Below, piece by piece: positions 8,540 to 18,475 of a stretch of 49,342 nucleotides of DNA. The stretch comes from Comamonadaceae bacterium (GTDB lineage: Bacteria > Pseudomonadota > Gammaproteobacteria > Burkholderiales > Burkholderiaceae_C): the NCBI GenBank assembly GCA_947372865.1, contig CANBVJ010000019.1, positions 1 to 49,342 of the forward strand. Reading direction: 5' to 3'. Both the position numbers and the translations under genes were made by a program. Each line of letters opens with the position of its first letter. Positions within the stretch are counted from its first letter, which is position 1. The notes beneath the pieces are model-generated. The model did no database searches. It had not been told where the DNA came from and worked only from the letters and a program-made list of their open reading frames with translations.

Positions 8540-10471
8540 ATGGGAAGAATCATCGGAATTGACCTTGGCACCACCAACAGCTGTGTCGCCATCATGGAGG
8601 GCAACACCCCCAAGGTTATTGAGAACGCGGAAGGCGCGCGCACCACACCCAGCATCATTGCGTACCAGGAAGATGGCGAAGTGCTGGTGGGCGCATCCGC
8701 AAAGCGCCAGTCCGTTACCAATCCCAAGAACACCCTGTATGCAGTGAAGCGCCTGATTGGACGCAAGTTCACTGAAAAAGAAGTGCAAAAGGACATCGAC
8801 CTGATGCCCTACAAGATTGCTGCTGCCGACAACGGCGACGCCTGGGTCGAAGTGCGTGGCAACCGCCTGGCACCCCAGCAGGTGAGTGCTGACATTCTGC
8901 GCAAGATGAAGAAAACCGCCGAAGACTACCTCGGCGAAGAAGTGACCGAAGCGGTGATCACCGTTCCCGCCTACTTCAACGACGCACAGCGCCAGGCCAC
9001 CAAAGACGCGGGCCGCATTGCCGGTTTGGACGTCAAGCGCATCATCAACGAGCCCACCGCCGCAGCATTGGCCTTTGGCCTGGACAAAAACGAAAAAGGC
9101 GACCGCAAGATTGCGGTGTATGACTTGGGTGGCGGCACGTTTGACGTGTCCATCATCGAAATCGCCGACGTCGATGGCGAAAAGCAGTTTGAAGTGCTGT
9201 CCACCAACGGCGACACCTTCCTGGGCGGCGAAGACTTTGACCAACGCATCATCGACTTCATCATTACCGAGTTCAAGAAAGAGTCTGGCGTTGATTTGGC
9301 CAAAGACGTGCTGGCCCTGCAACGCCTGAAAGAAGCCGCCGAGAAAGCCAAGATTGAACTCTCCAGCAGCTCGCAAACCGACATCAACCTGCCTTACGTC
9401 ACGGCTGACGCCACCGGCCCGAAACACCTGAACATCAAGCTCACCCGCGCCAAGCTGGAAAGCCTGGTTGAAGAGCTGATCGAGCGCACCATTGCCCCTT
9501 GCCGCACCGCCATCAAGGACGCTGGCGTGAACGTGGCCGACATCCATGACGTGATTTTGGTCGGCGGCATGACCCGCATGCCCAAGGTGCAAGAAAAGGT
9601 CAAGGAACTGTTTGGCAAAGAGCCACGCAAAGACGTGAACCCCGACGAAGCCGTGGCCGTGGGCGCTGCGATTCAAGGCCAGGTCTTGTCCGGCGACCGC
9701 AAGGACGTGCTGCTGCTCGACGTCACCCCTCTGTCTTTGGGGATCGAAACCCTGGGCGGCGTGATGACCAAGATGATCACCAAGAACACGACCATCCCGA
9801 CCAAGTTTGCCCAAACCTTCTCCACCGCCGACGACAACCAGCCGGCCGTGACGATCAAGGTCTACCAGGGTGAGCGCGAAATGGCGTCTGCCAACAAGTC
9901 GCTGGGTGAGTTCAACCTCGAAGGTATTGCGCCAGCCGCACGCGGTACGCCGCAAATTGAAGTGTCGTTTGACATTGACGCCAACGGCATCCTGCACGTA
10001 GGCGCCAAAGACAAGGGCACGGGCAAGGAAAACAAGATCACCATCAAGGCCAACTCAGGTCTGACGGAAGCTGAAATCCAGCAAATGGTCAAGGACGCCG
10101 AGCTCAACGCCGCCGACGACAAGAAAAAGCTCGAACTGATCCAGACCAAGAACGAAGCTGACGCCAATGTGCACAGCGTCAAGAAGAGCCTGGCCGAATA
10201 CGGCGACAAGCTCGACGCGGGCGAAAAGGAAAAGATCGAAGCCGCCATCAAGGATCTGGAAGCCGTCATCAAGAGCGACGACAAAGACAGCATCGCTGCC
10301 AAGAGCGCCGCGCTGATGACTGCCAGCCAAAAGCTGGGTGAAAAGGTCTACGCCGACATGCAAGCCAAAGAGGCCGCCCAAGGTGGCGCTGCTGCCGGCC
10401 CCGCCGAAGGCGCACAAGCTGCGGACGACAACGTGGTCGACGCGGAAGTCAAGGAAGTCAAAAAGGGCTAA
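8540..10471 (+). CDS. dnaK: Molecular chaperone DnaK (Hsp70)
   Basis: 643-residue ATP-dependent chaperone acting with DnaJ and GrpE. The nucleotide domain begins [43 protein letters not shown] and [11 protein letters not shown] are intact. The linker and substrate domain show [31 protein letters not shown] and GVPQIEV-like [19 protein letters not shown]. The helical lid ends in an Ala/Gly-rich tail and [14 protein letters not shown], which corresponds to the usual acidic C-terminal EEVKD-like end. AGGAG at 8528-8532 precedes the ATG. 122 bases separate it from grpE and 99 from dnaJ. Confidence 0.99.
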   Translation: MGRIIGIDLGTTNSCVAIMEGNTPKVIENAEGARTTPSIIAYQEDGEVLVGASAKRQSVTNPKNTLYAVKRLIGRKFTEKEVQKDIDLMPYKIAAADNGDAWVEVRGNRLAPQQVSADILRKMKKTAEDYLGEEVTEAVITVPAYFNDAQRQATKDAGRIAGLDVKRIINEPTAAALAFGLDKNEKGDRKIAVYDLGGGTFDVSIIEIADVDGEKQFEVLSTNGDTFLGGEDFDQRIIDFIITEFKKESGVDLAKDVLALQRLKEAAEKAKIELSSSSQTDINLPYVTADATGPKHLNIKLTRAKLESLVEELIERTIAPCRTAIKDAGVNVADIHDVILVGGMTRMPKVQEKVKELFGKEPRKDVNPDEAVAVGAAIQGQVLSGDRKDVLLLDVTPLSLGIETLGGVMTKMITKNTTIPTKFAQTFSTADDNQPAVTIKVYQGEREMASANKSLGEFNLEGIAPAARGTPQIEVSFDIDANGILHVGAKDKGTGKENKITIKANSGLTEAEIQQMVKDAELNAADDKKKLELIQTKNEADANVHSVKKSLAEYGDKLDAGEKEKIEAAIKDLEAVIKSDDKDSIAAKSAALMTASQKLGEKVYADMQAKEAAQGGAAAGPAEGAQAADDNVVDAEVKEVKKG

Positions 10472-10503
10472 GCCCCGGGCAGCCTGGGCTGCTTGAAAAC
10501 CTG

Positions 10504-10540
10504 CCGCGCTGAACGCCACTCGGAGTTAAGCGCGGCTTTT
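10504..10540 (+). terminator. Hairpin between dnaK and dnaJ, partial terminator or attenuator
   Basis: CCGCGCT (10504-10510) pairs with AGCGCGG (10529-10535), followed by CTTTT. The loop of 18 bases is long. If active it would lower dnaJ relative to dnaK, which is a common ratio in this operon; that is inference. Confidence 0.4.
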
Positions 10541-10570
10541 CTGTTGCTACGGAGCACCTATTTATTCGCC

Positions 10571-11707
10571 ATGGCCAAAAGAGATTTTTACGAGATTCTG
10601 GGCGTGCCCAAGAACGCGTCAGACGAGGAAATTAAAAAGTCCTACCGCAAGCTGGCAATGAAGTTCCACCCCGACCGCAACCAGGGTGAAGCGTCCAAAG
10701 AGGCCGAAGGCAAGTTCAAAGAGGCCAAAGAGGCCTACGAGATGCTGTCGGACCCGCAAAAGCGCGCCGCCTATGACCAGCACGGCCACGCCGGGGTAGA
10801 CCCCAACATGCGCGGCGGCCCCGGTGGAGGTGAAGGCTTTGGCGGATTTGCCGAAGCGTTTGGCGACATTTTTGGCGATATGTTTGGCCAGCAGCGCGGA
10901 CGCGCGGGCGGTGGACGCCAGGTGTTTCGCGGCGGCGACCTGAGCTACGCCATGGAGCTGACGCTCGAAGAAGCGGCCAACGGCAAGGACGCGCAAATCC
11001 GCATCCCGACCCAAGAAAACTGCGAAGTCTGCGCCGGTTCGGGCGCCAAGCCCGGCACCCAGATCAAGCCTTGCGGCACCTGCGGCGGCGCCGGTGTGGT
11101 GCAAATGCGCCAAGGATTCTTCAGCGTGCAACAACCCTGCCCCACCTGCCGTGGCGTGGGCAAGATCATTCCCGACCCCTGCACCGCGTGTTCGGGCCAG
11201 GGCAAGATCAAGCGCCAGAAAACTCTGGAAGTCAAAATTCCGGCCGGTATCGACGCGGGCATGCGCATCCGCAGCGCGGGCAACGGCGAGGCGGGCACCA
11301 ACGGTGGCCCGGCGGGCGACCTGTACATCGAGATCCGCCTGAAAAAGCACGACATCTTTGAGCGCGATGGCGACGACTTGCATTGCACCGTGCCCGTGGG
11401 CATGGTCACCGCCGCGCTGGGCGGCGAAATTGACGTACCCACGCTGCAAGGCAAGGCGGCCATCGACCTGCCCGAAGGCACTCAAACCGGCAAGCAGTTT
11501 CGCCTGCGCGGCAAGGGCATCAAGGGTGTGCGTTCGAGCTACCCCGGCGACCTGTATTGCCACATCACGGTGGAGACGCCGGTCAAGCTCAACGAAGCCC
11601 AGCGCAAGCTGCTGCGCGAGTTGGAAGACTCGTTCAAAAAAGGCGGTAGCAAGCATTCGCCTTCGGGCGATAGCTGGAAAGACAAGCTCAAGGGCTTTTT
11701 TAGTTGA
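10571..11707 (+). CDS. dnaJ: Co-chaperone DnaJ (Hsp40)
   Basis: 378-residue type I J-protein that delivers clients to DnaK and stimulates its ATPase. The J-domain (1-70) carries the essential HPD in [10 protein letters not shown] Gly/Phe-rich stretch (about 75-125) follows. The zinc domain holds all four repeats: [32 protein letters not shown]. The C-terminal peptide-binding domain completes it. ATG at 10571 begins the standard [12 protein letters not shown]; the frame is open upstream to 10493 but the extra residues have no family match. GGAG at 10551-10554 is rather far from the start. Ends at a strong terminator. Confidence 0.98.
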   Translation: MAKRDFYEILGVPKNASDEEIKKSYRKLAMKFHPDRNQGEASKEAEGKFKEAKEAYEMLSDPQKRAAYDQHGHAGVDPNMRGGPGGGEGFGGFAEAFGDIFGDMFGQQRGRAGGGRQVFRGGDLSYAMELTLEEAANGKDAQIRIPTQENCEVCAGSGAKPGTQIKPCGTCGGAGVVQMRQGFFSVQQPCPTCRGVGKIIPDPCTACSGQGKIKRQKTLEVKIPAGIDAGMRIRSAGNGEAGTNGGPAGDLYIEIRLKKHDIFERDGDDLHCTVPVGMVTAALGGEIDVPTLQGKAAIDLPEGTQTGKQFRLRGKGIKGVRSSYPGDLYCHITVETPVKLNEAQRKLLRELEDSFKKGGSKHSPSGDSWKDKLKGFFS

Positions 11708-11744
11708 TCCAAGCCAAAGCCTAGCGCGATAGCGCTGCGCGCTC

Positions 11745-11781
11745 AAGCCGCCCGGTCTATAAAGGACCTGGCGGCTTTTTT
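11745..11781 (+). terminator. Intrinsic terminator after dnaJ
   Basis: AAGCCGCC (11745-11752) pairs with GGCGGCTT (11770-11777), an inner GGTC/GACC extends the stem, and six T residues end it at 11781. Confidence 0.87.
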
Positions 11782-11821
11782 GTGCTCCGTGGGCGGGCCG
11801 GGTTTGCCGACAAGGAGCACT

Positions 11822-13186
11822 ATGGGCGTGCAAATCAGTTTTCTGGGCGGCGCGGACACGGTCACCGGCTCCAAGTTTTTGCTGTCGCACCAGGGCGTCA
11901 ACGTGCTGGTGGACTGTGGCTTGTTTCAGGGCTACAAGCAACTGCGACTGCGCAACCGCAGCCCGCTGCCGGTGGCGCCCGGCGACATCCACGCCGTGCT
12001 GCTGACGCATGCGCACCTGGACCACAGCGGCTACCTGCCGCTGCTGGCCAAGAGCGGCTTTCGCGGCCCGGTGTATGCCAGCGCCGGCACGCGCGACCTG
12101 TGTGCGATTTTGTTGCCCGACAGCGGTCACCTGCAAGAAGAAGACGCGGCCTTTGCCAACCGCCACGGCTTTTCCAAACACGCGCCGGCCTTGCCGCTGT
12201 ACACCCGCCAGGACGCGCTGGATTGCCTGCCGCTGATCAAGGCCACACCCCAGCGCCAGGCCTTCACACCCCTGCCCGGTTGGAAAATCACCTTTCAGCC
12301 GGCCGGGCATATCGTCGGCGCCTCGGGCATCTTGGTAGAAGTGGCGGGGCGGCGCCTGTTTTTCTCGGGCGACGTGGGGCGCCCCAACGACGCGGTGATG
12401 CTGCCGCCCGACCCCCTGCCCGCCGCCGACACGCTGGTGGTGGAATCCACCTACGGCGACCGCATTCACCCGCAAGAAAACCTGCTGGCCGAACTGGGCC
12501 CCGCGCTGGCGCGCCTGGTGGCGCGCGGTGGCAAGGCGGTGGTGCCGGTGTTTGCCGTGGGCCGCGCCCAGGCGGTCTTGCACGCCATTGCCCAACTCAA
12601 GGCCCAGGGTGTGATTCCCCACGGCTTGCCGATTTTTCTGGACAGCCCCATGGCAGTGCACGCCACCCGCTCTTTTGCCCAGCACCTGGGCGAATACCGC
12701 CTGAGCCGCGAGGAAGTGCGCGCTATGGCGCACTGCGCCACCATGGTTTCGACCCCGGAAGAATCCAAAGCCCTGTCCGCACGCCACGGCCCGATGGTGA
12801 TCTTGTCGGCCAGCGGCATGGCCACGGGTGGACGCGTGCTTCACCATCTGGAGCAGCACGTGGGCGACCACCGCAATATGGTGATCCTGACGGGCTACCA
12901 GGCGCCCGGCACGCGCGGCGCCACCCTGGCCAGCGGCGCGCGCAGCGTGCGCATCCATGGCCACGACGTGGAAGTGCGGGCCGAAGTGGTGCAACTCGAA
13001 TCAGCGTCCGCCCATGCAGACGCGCAGCAACTGATGGACTGGATGCGCACCTGCCCGCAGCCGCCCGACCAGGTGTACGTGGTGCACGGCGAACTGGCAG
13101 CGTCAGACGCGCTGCGCATCCGCATTGAGCGCGAACTCAAATGGCGCGCGCTGGTGCCTGAGCACGGATCGACCTGGCCTTGCTGA
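11822..13186 (+). CDS. Beta-CASP metallo-beta-lactamase-fold ribonuclease
   Basis: 454-residue protein of the RNA-processing exonuclease/CPSF-like group that cuts RNA with two zinc ions. Metal motifs: LLTHAHLDHSGYLP (HxHxDH), PAGHIVGASG, FSGDVGRP. Beta-CASP motifs: VVESTYGDRIH (A), ILSASGMATGGRVLHHLE (B region) and SAHADAQQLMDW (C, the His). Length is normal for the bacterial single-subunit type. ATG at 11822 is preceded by AGGAG (11812-11816); an earlier start at 11780 would lie in the dnaJ terminator. Whether it acts on mRNA, tRNA or rRNA cannot be told. It ends just before trhO. Confidence 0.9.
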   Translation: MGVQISFLGGADTVTGSKFLLSHQGVNVLVDCGLFQGYKQLRLRNRSPLPVAPGDIHAVLLTHAHLDHSGYLPLLAKSGFRGPVYASAGTRDLCAILLPDSGHLQEEDAAFANRHGFSKHAPALPLYTRQDALDCLPLIKATPQRQAFTPLPGWKITFQPAGHIVGASGILVEVAGRRLFFSGDVGRPNDAVMLPPDPLPAADTLVVESTYGDRIHPQENLLAELGPALARLVARGGKAVVPVFAVGRAQAVLHAIAQLKAQGVIPHGLPIFLDSPMAVHATRSFAQHLGEYRLSREEVRAMAHCATMVSTPEESKALSARHGPMVILSASGMATGGRVLHHLEQHVGDHRNMVILTGYQAPGTRGATLASGARSVRIHGHDVEVRAEVVQLESASAHADAQQLMDWMRTCPQPPDQVYVVHGELAASDALRIRIERELKWRALVPEHGSTWPC

Positions 13187-13233
13187 TCCGCTTTGCGGCA
13201 CTGCGCGCGCAAGCCTTCCAAACCGGCATACTC

Positions 13234-14226
13234 ATGCCTCCTATCCCTCTGCCCCTCATGACACAGCCCATGCCCGCCGCGCGCTACCTGACTGCTGCCT
13301 TCTACCTTTTTGTGGACTTGCCCGACTACGCCGAGCGCCGCGCGCCCTTGCTGGACTTCTGCCTGCAACGCCAAGTCAAAGGCATGGTTTTGCTGGCCCG
13401 CGAGGGCATCAACAGCACGATTGCCGGGGCGCCCGACGATGTGCGCGCGGTGCTGGCCTATCTGCGCGCAGACCCGGCGTTTGCCACACTGGTGCACAAA
13501 GAGTCGTGGTCGGACATGGCGCCCTTTCACCGCATGAAGGTGCGGCTGAAAAAAGAGATCGTGACCATGGGCGTGCCCGGCATCAGCCCCACCACGGGCG
13601 CGGGCACTTACGTATTGCCGCAAGACTGGAACGCCCTGATCAGCGACCCCGAGGTGGTGCTGGTGGACACGCGCAACGACTACGAAGTGGACATTGGCAC
13701 TTTTGCCGGGGCGCTGGATCCGCGCATCAAGACATTCTCTGAATTACCCGCCTGGGTAGAACAAGCCATAGCGCTGCAGGCGCGCGATGGCAAAAAACCC
13801 AAAGTCGCCATGTTTTGCACCGGCGGCATCCGCTGCGAAAAGTCCACCGCCTTGCTGCGCGCCCAGGGCTTTGACGAGGTGTTTCACCTGCAAGGCGGCA
13901 TCCTGAAATACCTGGAAACCGTGCCTGAAGCGCAAAGCCTGTGGCGGGGCGAATGCTTTGTGTTTGACGAACGCGTCTCGGTCGGCCACGGCCTGCACCC
14001 CGGCGCCCACCAACTCTGCCGCTGCTGCCGCCAGCCCCTGCCAGAAGGCGCACTCGACTCGCCTGAGTTTGAGCTGGGCGTGAGCTGCCCGCGCTGCTTT
14101 GCCACCAGCACCGCCACCCAAAAAGACAGCGCTCGGGAGCGGCAGCGCCAATGGCTGCTGGCCAAGGGCCGGGCGCAGACGCATATTGGGCGGGTGGCGG
14201 AGGATGGGCTTGCGCAAGAACCGTGA
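13234..14226 (+). CDS. trhO: tRNA uridine(34) hydroxylase TrhO (YceA family)
   Basis: Oxygen-dependent enzyme that hydroxylates U34 of tRNA, the first step to 5-carboxymethoxyuridine/5-methoxyuridine. N-terminal acylphosphatase-like part (AAFYLFVDLPDYAERRAPLL, GMVLLAREGINSTIAG), then a rhodanese domain with the catalytic Cys in MFCTGGIRCEKSTALL and FHLQGGILKYLE. A Cys-rich end (LCRCCRQPLP, VSCPRCF) probably binds zinc. About 330 residues, typical. Start is uncertain: ATG 13234 and ATG 13258 are both possible and neither has a clear Shine-Dalgarno; the frame is open back to a TTG at 13180 overlapping the RNase gene. Confidence 0.9.
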   Translation: MPPIPLPLMTQPMPAARYLTAAFYLFVDLPDYAERRAPLLDFCLQRQVKGMVLLAREGINSTIAGAPDDVRAVLAYLRADPAFATLVHKESWSDMAPFHRMKVRLKKEIVTMGVPGISPTTGAGTYVLPQDWNALISDPEVVLVDTRNDYEVDIGTFAGALDPRIKTFSELPAWVEQAIALQARDGKKPKVAMFCTGGIRCEKSTALLRAQGFDEVFHLQGGILKYLETVPEAQSLWRGECFVFDERVSVGHGLHPGAHQLCRCCRQPLPEGALDSPEFELGVSCPRCFATSTATQKDSARERQRQWLLAKGRAQTHIGRVAEDGLAQEP

Positions 14227-14547
14227 CTACGGCTGCGATTTAGGTCGTAGTGGGGAAGACACTCGGCAGGCCTCGGTTTGACCAACTAAGCTTTGGGGCC
14301 GGATTGGACCAAAAGCGGTAACACGATCTGACTGAGTCGGTGTCGCAACGGCTCCATGCGCCACCTCAAGGATATGGGTAAGCCAGATCTTTACCCATGA
14401 TTTAAAGGTGGCAGCGGGTGGCGCCAAAAGTCCACTTGTTGCGCTCACTGGACTCACAAGTTAAAAGACCGCTATCGCTGCATCACCGCCACGCCAGTCA
14501 GCGCTGCGCCCGACCGCAATGGCTCGCCGCCCCCCTTCTAATTCCCC
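14227..14547. other. 321-base gap between convergent genes, with inverted repeats
   Basis: No credible gene. A nested inverted repeat spans 14360-14412: outer arms GCCACCT (14360-14366) and AGGTGGC (14406-14412), inner arms ATGGGTAA (14374-14381) and TTACCCAT (14391-14398). A second set is interleaved: AGTCCA (14429-14434) with TGGACT (14449-14454), and ACTTGT (14434-14439) with ACAAGT (14456-14461), an order that would fold as a pseudoknot. Neither has a T run. They may mark transcript ends for trhO and the convergent monooxygenase gene, or a small RNA. Confidence 0.5.
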
Positions 14548-15732
14548 TCACCCACCCCCATACAACCAAGGCACATCCAGCAGTCGCTGCCCCAGCAGCT
14601 GCATGGCGGCGTCGCGGCCCCAGCGTTGCACGCCGGTGGCGTGGAAGATTTCGCCATTGCGCTGGGCGCGCGCTTGCACGCGGGCGTTGCGGCGCCAACG
14701 GGTCTGGGCGTAGCGCTCCAGCGCGGCCACGTCGCCCAGCACCGGGGTGGACAAAACATCGGCCAAGGCGGCAGCGTCTTCTATGGCCATGCCTGCGCCT
14801 TGGGCCAAGTAGGGCAGCATGGGGTGGGCGGCATCTCCCATCAAGGCAATGCGGCCGAATGCCAGTTCTTTGGCGCTGCGAACGTGGGGTAGTCCGTTCA
14901 GCGGCCACAGGCGCCAGGCCTTGATGGCTGCTACTAGGTCTTGCAGCGCGCTGGCGGCGCCGTCCAAGTGCGCGCGCAGGTCGTCTGCGTTGGCATCGTG
15001 GTCCCATTGGTGCATGTCTTCGGGCGCAGCGCCTTGCACGATCACCACCACGTTCAGCCACTCGCCGCCATGCACCGGGTAGTGCACCGCATGAAAGCGC
15101 GGCCCCAGCCAGGCGGTGATCACATCGCTGCGCAGGCCTTGCGGCAAAGCCGCCTGGGGCACCATGGCCCGGTAAGCAAGGTGGCCGCTAAAGCGGGGCT
15201 GGGCGTCGGTGCGCACAAAGTCGCGCACATGGCTCCACAAGCCGTCGGCGCCGATCACCACATGGGCGCGGCGCTGGTGGCCGTCAGCCGTGGTTACTTG
15301 CACCGCGTTGGCGTCTTGGCTGATGAACTGCAGGGCGTTGTCCAGCAATAACTGCGTGCTGCCCTGGGACTGCACGGCGCCAAGCAACAAAGCGTGCAAA
15401 TCGGCCCGCGCAATGGTGGCGTAGCGCGCGCCGTAGCGTTGCACCGCACGCGCACCCAGCGCGAGCTGCCCCAACACCGCGCCCGACTGCGCGCTGCGCA
15501 CTTGCAGCAAAGACGGAAAACAAGCCACAGCGTCCAGGCCGCTGCTCAGTCCCCAGCCCTCCAGCAGGCGCACCACGTTAGGGCTGAGCTGGATGCCCGC
15601 GCCCACTTCCGAGAACACCGGCTTTTTCTCTATCAACTGCACGGGCAAGCCACGCGCACCACAGGCCAAAGCGGTAGTCAAACCACCAATGCCACCGCCG
15701 ACAACGAGTATCTTTTTCTGCATGTTCGCCAT
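14548..15732 (-). CDS. FAD-dependent aromatic-ring monooxygenase (salicylate/6-hydroxynicotinate hydroxylase-like)
   Basis: 394-residue class A flavoprotein hydroxylase using NAD(P)H and oxygen. The Rossmann GGGIGG lies near residue 12, IARADLHALLL matches the conserved Arg region, VVIGADGLWSHVR is the DG motif and RIALMGDAAHPMLPYLAQGAGMAIEDA is the GD motif with the flavin-contacting segment. The set fits salicylate hydroxylase-like enzymes but related ubiquinone-biosynthesis hydroxylases share it. Start ATG 15732 (MANMQKK); ATG 15723 is an alternative. It follows parC by 22 bases, so it may be co-transcribed with parE-parC; no catabolic genes lie nearby, so the substrate is open. Confidence 0.86.
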   Translation of the reverse strand: MANMQKKILVVGGGIGGLTTALACGARGLPVQLIEKKPVFSEVGAGIQLSPNVVRLLEGWGLSSGLDAVACFPSLLQVRSAQSGAVLGQLALGARAVQRYGARYATIARADLHALLLGAVQSQGSTQLLLDNALQFISQDANAVQVTTADGHQRRAHVVIGADGLWSHVRDFVRTDAQPRFSGHLAYRAMVPQAALPQGLRSDVITAWLGPRFHAVHYPVHGGEWLNVVVIVQGAAPEDMHQWDHDANADDLRAHLDGAASALQDLVAAIKAWRLWPLNGLPHVRSAKELAFGRIALMGDAAHPMLPYLAQGAGMAIEDAAALADVLSTPVLGDVAALERYAQTRWRRNARVQARAQRNGEIFHATGVQRWGRDAAMQLLGQRLLDVPWLYGGG

Positions 15733-15754
15733 TGTCACCGCAGTGCGGCTTTGC

Positions 15755-18157
15755 CTATTCCGACCGTGCAATGGATTGGGGCTTAAAACCCAAATCCGCC
15801 GCCTTGCCCTTGCGCCCACGCGGCGCGCGCGCATTATTCAGGCTGCGGATTTCCAATGTTTCTTCGCGTTCCTTGCCGCCGCGCCCAATGCCAGCGATAT
15901 GGACGCTGCGGGTGTAAGCGGCAGCACCGGCCAAGGTGTCTTTGTCTTCGAGCGCCAGCAGCATCAGGCCGCGACCGCCTTTTTCCATGGTCTTGAGCTC
16001 GGACAGTTTGAAAGTCAAGATGCGGCCCAAGGTGGAAGCGCACGCCACGTCGGTGGCCGGAGCCACCAGCGTGCGGGTGGTGTTGGACACCTCGCCTGGC
16101 GACGTTGACGCCAGCCCTTGCGGCAGACTGGCGCCCGCCACCAAGGACGGCGCGCATACGGTTTCACCGGGGTTGCAGGTGATAAAGGCCTTGCCTGCCT
16201 TTTGCCTTGAGATCATGTTGTCCACCGACGCCACAAAACCGTAGCCTCCGTTACCGGACAACAGCAACTGCGCGCTGGCCGGTCCGGCAAAGTAATGCAG
16301 CACCTGGCTGCCCGACTCCAGCTCGATCAGACTCGTCAAGGGCTGGCCGTCGCCGCGCCCGCCGGGCAGCAAGGACACCGCCACCGAATACACCCGCCCG
16401 TTCGAGCCAAAGGCCAGCAGCGTGTCCACGCTGCGGCACTCAAAGGTGGCGTAAAGCGCATCACCCGCCTTGAAGGCAAAGCTGCTGGCCTCGTGGCCAT
16501 GGCCGCTGCGCGCCCGCACCCAGCCTTTGTCGCTGACCACCACCGTCACCGGCTCGTCCACGATTTTGACTTCAGCGACCGCCTTTTTCTCTTCCAAAAT
16601 CAAAGTGCGGCGGGGGTCGGCAAAGGTCTTGGCGTCCGCTTCAATCTCTTTAACCATCAGGCGGCGCAGCGCAGAGGGGTTGCCCAAAATGTCTTCCAGC
16701 TTTTGCTGCTCGGAGCGCAGCTCAGACAGCTCTTGCTCGATCTTGATCGCCTCCAACCGGGCCAACTGGCGCAGGCGGATTTCCAGAATGTCTTCGGCCT
16801 GGCGGTCACTCAAATGAAAGCGCGCAATCAGCGCCGCCTTGGGCTCGTCGCTCTGGCGAATGATGGCGATCACCTCGTCGATATTGAGCAGCACCGTTTG
16901 CCGCCCCTCCAGAATATGGATACGGTCGAGCACCTTGCCCAGGCGGTGGCGCGAGCGCTTCTCGATCGTGGTCTGGCGAAACGCGATCCACTCGGTGAGC
17001 ATTTGCCGAAACGACTTTTGCGTAGGCCGTCCGTCCAGGCCCACCATGGTGAGGTTGATGGGGCTGGACGACTCCAGGCTGGTGTGCGCCAGCAGCGCGG
17101 TGATGAGTTCTTGCTGCTCAATGCGGCTGGTCTTGGGCTCAAACACCAGGCGCACTGCGTTTTCTTTACCCGACTCGTCGCGCACCACATCCAGCACCGC
17201 CAACATACTGGCCTTGAGCTGCGTCTGGTCCAAGGACAGCGCTTTTTTGCCGGCCTTGACCTTGGGGTTGGTCAGCTCTTCAATTTCTTCGAGCACGCGC
17301 TGGCTGCTCACGCCGGGCGGCAGTTCGGTCACCACCAGCTGCCACTGGCCGCGCGCCAGGTCTTCAATCTTCCAGCGCGCGCGCACTTTCAAGGAACCGC
17401 GCCCGGTGCGATACGCCTCGGCAATGTCTGCAGCAGGGCTGATGATCTGCGCGCCGCCGGGGTAGTCCGGCCCGGGCACCAGCGCGTACAAATCGGCGTC
17501 ACTCAGGGCGGGCGTCTTGACCAGCGCCACGCAGGCATCGGCGATTTCGCGCAGGTTGTGGCTGGGAATCTCGGTGGCAAGTCCCACGGCAATGCCGCTG
17601 GCGCCATTGAGCAGCGCAAAGGGCAAGCGCGCGGGCAACTGGCGCGGCTCTTCGGTCGATCCGTCGTAGTTGGGTTGAAAGTCCACCGTGCCCTGGTCGA
17701 TTTCGTCGAGCAGCAAGCTGGTAATTTTTGCCAAGCGCGCCTCGGTGTAACGCATGGCTGCCGCGCCGTCGCCATCGCGCGAACCAAAGTTACCCTGGCC
17801 GTCGATCAGCGGGTAGCGCTGCGAAAAATCCTGCGCCATGCGCACCAGCGCGTCATACGCCGCCTGGTCGCCATGCGGGTGAAAGCGGCCCAGCACATCG
17901 CCCACCACGCGCGCACTTTTGACCGGTTTGGCCCCGGTGTTGCCATTGGCCCCACCAAAGCCCAGGCCCATGCGCGACATGCTGTACAAAATCCGCCGCT
18001 GCACCGGCTTTTGGCCGTCGCACACATCGGGCAGCGCGCGACCTTTGACGACGCTGAGCGCGTATTCCAGATAGGCGCGCTGGGCGTAGGTGGCCAGGTT
18101 GAGCTGGTCGTCGCCTTCGGGCGCGGGGGCAAGGTCAAGGGTGGGTTGGTCGGTCAT
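15755..18157 (-). CDS. parC: DNA topoisomerase IV subunit A (ParC)
   Basis: 800-residue subunit that cuts and rejoins DNA to unlink daughter chromosomes. The breakage domain shows [15 protein letters not shown] and the active Tyr137 in AAAMRYTEA. The later GyrA-box-free C-terminal domain ([20 protein letters not shown] and following) is the ParC type beta-pinwheel. In the quinolone region the residues matching E. coli Ser80 and Glu84 are Gln98 and Asp102 ([13 protein letters not shown]). The partner parE lies upstream on the same strand, but 318 bases holding two long hairpins separate them. A FAD monooxygenase gene follows closely. Confidence 0.97.
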   Translation of the reverse strand: MTDQPTLDLAPAPEGDDQLNLATYAQRAYLEYALSVVKGRALPDVCDGQKPVQRRILYSMSRMGLGFGGANGNTGAKPVKSARVVGDVLGRFHPHGDQAAYDALVRMAQDFSQRYPLIDGQGNFGSRDGDGAAAMRYTEARLAKITSLLLDEIDQGTVDFQPNYDGSTEEPRQLPARLPFALLNGASGIAVGLATEIPSHNLREIADACVALVKTPALSDADLYALVPGPDYPGGAQIISPAADIAEAYRTGRGSLKVRARWKIEDLARGQWQLVVTELPPGVSSQRVLEEIEELTNPKVKAGKKALSLDQTQLKASMLAVLDVVRDESGKENAVRLVFEPKTSRIEQQELITALLAHTSLESSSPINLTMVGLDGRPTQKSFRQMLTEWIAFRQTTIEKRSRHRLGKVLDRIHILEGRQTVLLNIDEVIAIIRQSDEPKAALIARFHLSDRQAEDILEIRLRQLARLEAIKIEQELSELRSEQQKLEDILGNPSALRRLMVKEIEADAKTFADPRRTLILEEKKAVAEVKIVDEPVTVVVSDKGWVRARSGHGHEASSFAFKAGDALYATFECRSVDTLLAFGSNGRVYSVAVSLLPGGRGDGQPLTSLIELESGSQVLHYFAGPASAQLLLSGNGGYGFVASVDNMISRQKAGKAFITCNPGETVCAPSLVAGASLPQGLASTSPGEVSNTTRTLVAPATDVACASTLGRILTFKLSELKTMEKGGRGLMLLALEDKDTLAGAAAYTRSVHIAGIGRGGKEREETLEIRSLNNARAPRGRKGKAADLGFKPQSIARSE

Positions 18158-18237
18158 TGCTGTATTTCTTGCTTTGAATCAAGTGGTTGGGCGCTTGTTT
18201 TTGTTGGAGTTGCAACGCTTCAGTTTCTTCTATCGCT

Positions 18238-18313
18238 GCGGAGCGCAGGGCATGGGCGGCTTCCTCATGGTGGGGTACCACAAATCGTCAGCCGCCCATG
18301 CCCTGCGCTCCGC
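18238..18313. repeat. Long perfect hairpin 1 between parE and parC
   Basis: Arms 18238-18260 and 18291-18313 are perfect 23-bp inverted repeats (left arm begins GCGGAGCGCAGG, ends GGGCGGC). The loop is exactly 30 bases (18261-18290). Bases 18263-18287 of the loop are the exact reverse complement of 18388-18412 in the loop of hairpin 2. No T run follows in either direction, so it is not a standard terminator. Confidence 0.9.
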
Positions 18314-18360
18314 GGGAGTTGGTGAGTGGTGCAATTTAAAACGCCCCGCGCACCCAGGCT

Positions 18361-18438
18361 GGCGCAGGATGGGGTGCCGGCGGGGGCCGATTTGTGGTAC
18401 CCCACCATGAGGCACCCGCCGGCACCCCATCCTGCGCC
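18361..18438. repeat. Long perfect hairpin 2 between parE and parC
   Basis: Arms 18361-18384 and 18415-18438 are perfect 24-bp inverted repeats (left arm begins GGCGCAGGATGG, ends GGCGGG). The loop is again exactly 30 bases (18385-18414) and matches loop 1 in reverse orientation at 27 of 30 positions, 25 of them contiguous, with the KpnI-like GGTACC in the middle. The arms resemble those of hairpin 1 only in a GCGCAGG..ATGGG portion. Together they look like two inverted copies of one element with a fixed loop and changed stems. Confidence 0.9.
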
Positions 18439-18475
18439 CGAAAGAAGTAACAGCATCTGGCGATACAGCCAAAAG

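Noticed and set aside
8357..9997. 546-codon minus-strand frame opposite dnaK
   Set aside because: Typical antisense open frame of Hsp70 genes; no homologous domain visible.
10492..10520. sigma32 promoter of dnaJ (CTTGAAA at 10492-10498)
   Set aside because: No CCCATnT-like box at 11-16 bases downstream.
10619..12994. 791-codon open frame on the minus strand opposite dnaJ and the RNase gene
   Set aside because: It is a shadow created by GC-rich third codon positions; its product is His/Ala/Gly/Arg-rich low-complexity text and two well-known genes lie on the other strand.
16295..18325. 676-codon plus-strand frame opposite parC
   Set aside because: Same type of shadow; no family motif, and parC is certain.
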